Shown here one piece after another: positions 14,690 through 15,125 of a stretch of 15,125 bases of DNA. Origin of the DNA: an uncultured Pirellulaceae bacterium (GTDB taxonomy: Bacteria > Planctomycetota > Planctomycetia > Pirellulales > Pirellulaceae); contig CAMYKF010000590.1 of assembly GCA_947258905.1 (NCBI GenBank), positions 1-15,125 of the forward strand, given 5' to 3'. The notes under the pieces were generated by a model. The model had not been told where the DNA came from. It saw nothing but the letters and a program-made list of their open reading frames with translations, and did no database searches. The first letter of the stretch is position 1; each line of letters begins with the position of its first letter. Made by a program: the position numbers and the translations under genes.

Positions 14690-15125
14690 GCTTGAGCTGT
14701 TCCTTGAAAGCCACCAATGCCTGATACCAGCGGCGTGAAGCGGTGCTGACCGAAACGCCCAGTCGTTCGGCGATCTCTTCCAGTTTTAGTCCTTCCCAGT
14801 TGCGCCACTGAATAATCTGGCGATCTTCGTCCGACAGCCGTGAGAGGGCTCGCTGGATAGAGTCGTTTTGTTCGTCGGTTACGGCGCGGGTGCCAGGCGT
14901 GGGCATGCTGTCGACGATCCAGCCCGGAAGTTCGCGAGACTGGCTGTCGAGCAGGCGTTGTTCGCGTTCCACATCACGTTTGTCAGCGTGCAGGTCGCGC
15001 TTCATCTGCCGGGCCTGGTTGACCAGGATCTTGCGCAACCAGCCGCGAAACTCTTCGACCGTCTCTCCGCGGAACTGGTCCAGATTGTCGACCGCCTGCA
15101 GCATCGATTGCTGGACGATGTCCGA
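14661..15125 (-). CDS. ECF-type RNA polymerase sigma factor, N-terminal end beyond the window
   Basis: 154 residues are visible, open to the right edge, so the start codon is outside. Region 2 is recognisable (SDIVQQSMLQAVDNLDQFRG, then EEFRGWLRKILVNQARQMKRD), followed by a linker with ESRELPGWIVDSMPTPG and region 4 with its helix-turn-helix (LSDEDRQIIQWRNWEGLKLEEIAERLGVSVSTASRRWYQALVAFKEQL). It directs RNA polymerase to a specific promoter set. No anti-sigma factor is nearby; instead its 3' end overlaps the Ser/Thr kinase gene by 29 bp, the arrangement described for kinase-linked ECF groups of planctomycetes, where phosphorylation is thought to replace an anti-sigma factor. Confidence 0.92.
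   Translation of the reverse strand, partial: SDIVQQSMLQAVDNLDQFRGETVEEFRGWLRKILVNQARQMKRDLHADKRDVEREQRLLDSQSRELPGWIVDSMPTPGTRAVTDEQNDSIQRALSRLSDEDRQIIQWRNWEGLKLEEIAERLGVSVSTASRRWYQALVAFKEQLKHDSSGNQST

Overview
The window looks like a chromosomal segment of a planctomycete (Pirellulales-like). The evidence is a moderately high GC content, an ECF sigma factor overlapping a large Ser/Thr kinase with a TPR region, a secreted DUF4139-type protein, a secretin-type short N-terminal (STN) domain protein, an SGNH protein of the kind common in this phylum, and gaps carrying palindromic repeats. I cannot name the species.

Left part (1-3904): an ankyrin-repeat gene runs off the left edge on the minus strand. 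It lies 9 bp behind a gene for an exported DUF4139-type protein with a Gly/Phe-rich insert and a C-terminal coiled coil. Across a 182-bp divergent promoter region a plus-strand gene encodes an exported STN-domain protein with a similar Gly/Phe-rich tail. The gap 3905-4239 holds a 21-bp perfect hairpin, an 18-bp palindrome and two adjacent tandem duplications, the second reaching the bioB stop codon.

Middle (4240-9293): a compact minus-strand biotin operon, transcribed bioF, bioH-like esterase, bioC, bioA, bioB. All four junctions are 4-bp ATGA or GTGA overlaps. BioC and the esterase would make pimeloyl-ACP, BioF makes 8-amino-7-oxononanoate (KAPA), BioA makes diaminopelargonate (DAPA), and BioB converts dethiobiotin to biotin. 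The DAPA to dethiobiotin step (bioD) is not encoded here. The leader 9294-9469 carries a long inverted repeat and a small hairpin.

Right part (9470-15125): a minus-strand exported SGNH-like protein whose catalytic Ser and His both appear substituted; a divergent plus-strand SRPBCC/START-like gene whose leader can fold into several hairpins and contains a stretch resembling a cobalamin B12 box; then, convergent to it, a 997-residue membrane Ser/Thr kinase with a TPR-like C-terminal half, overlapped by 29 bp by an upstream ECF sigma factor that runs off the right edge.

I see no tRNA, rRNA, CRISPR array, transposase or phage gene. Most of the content is recognisable; the strongest unusual points are the probable pseudo-SGNH protein, the structured leader at about 10.90-11.02 kb, the missing bioD, and the paired tandem duplications at the bioB 3' end.
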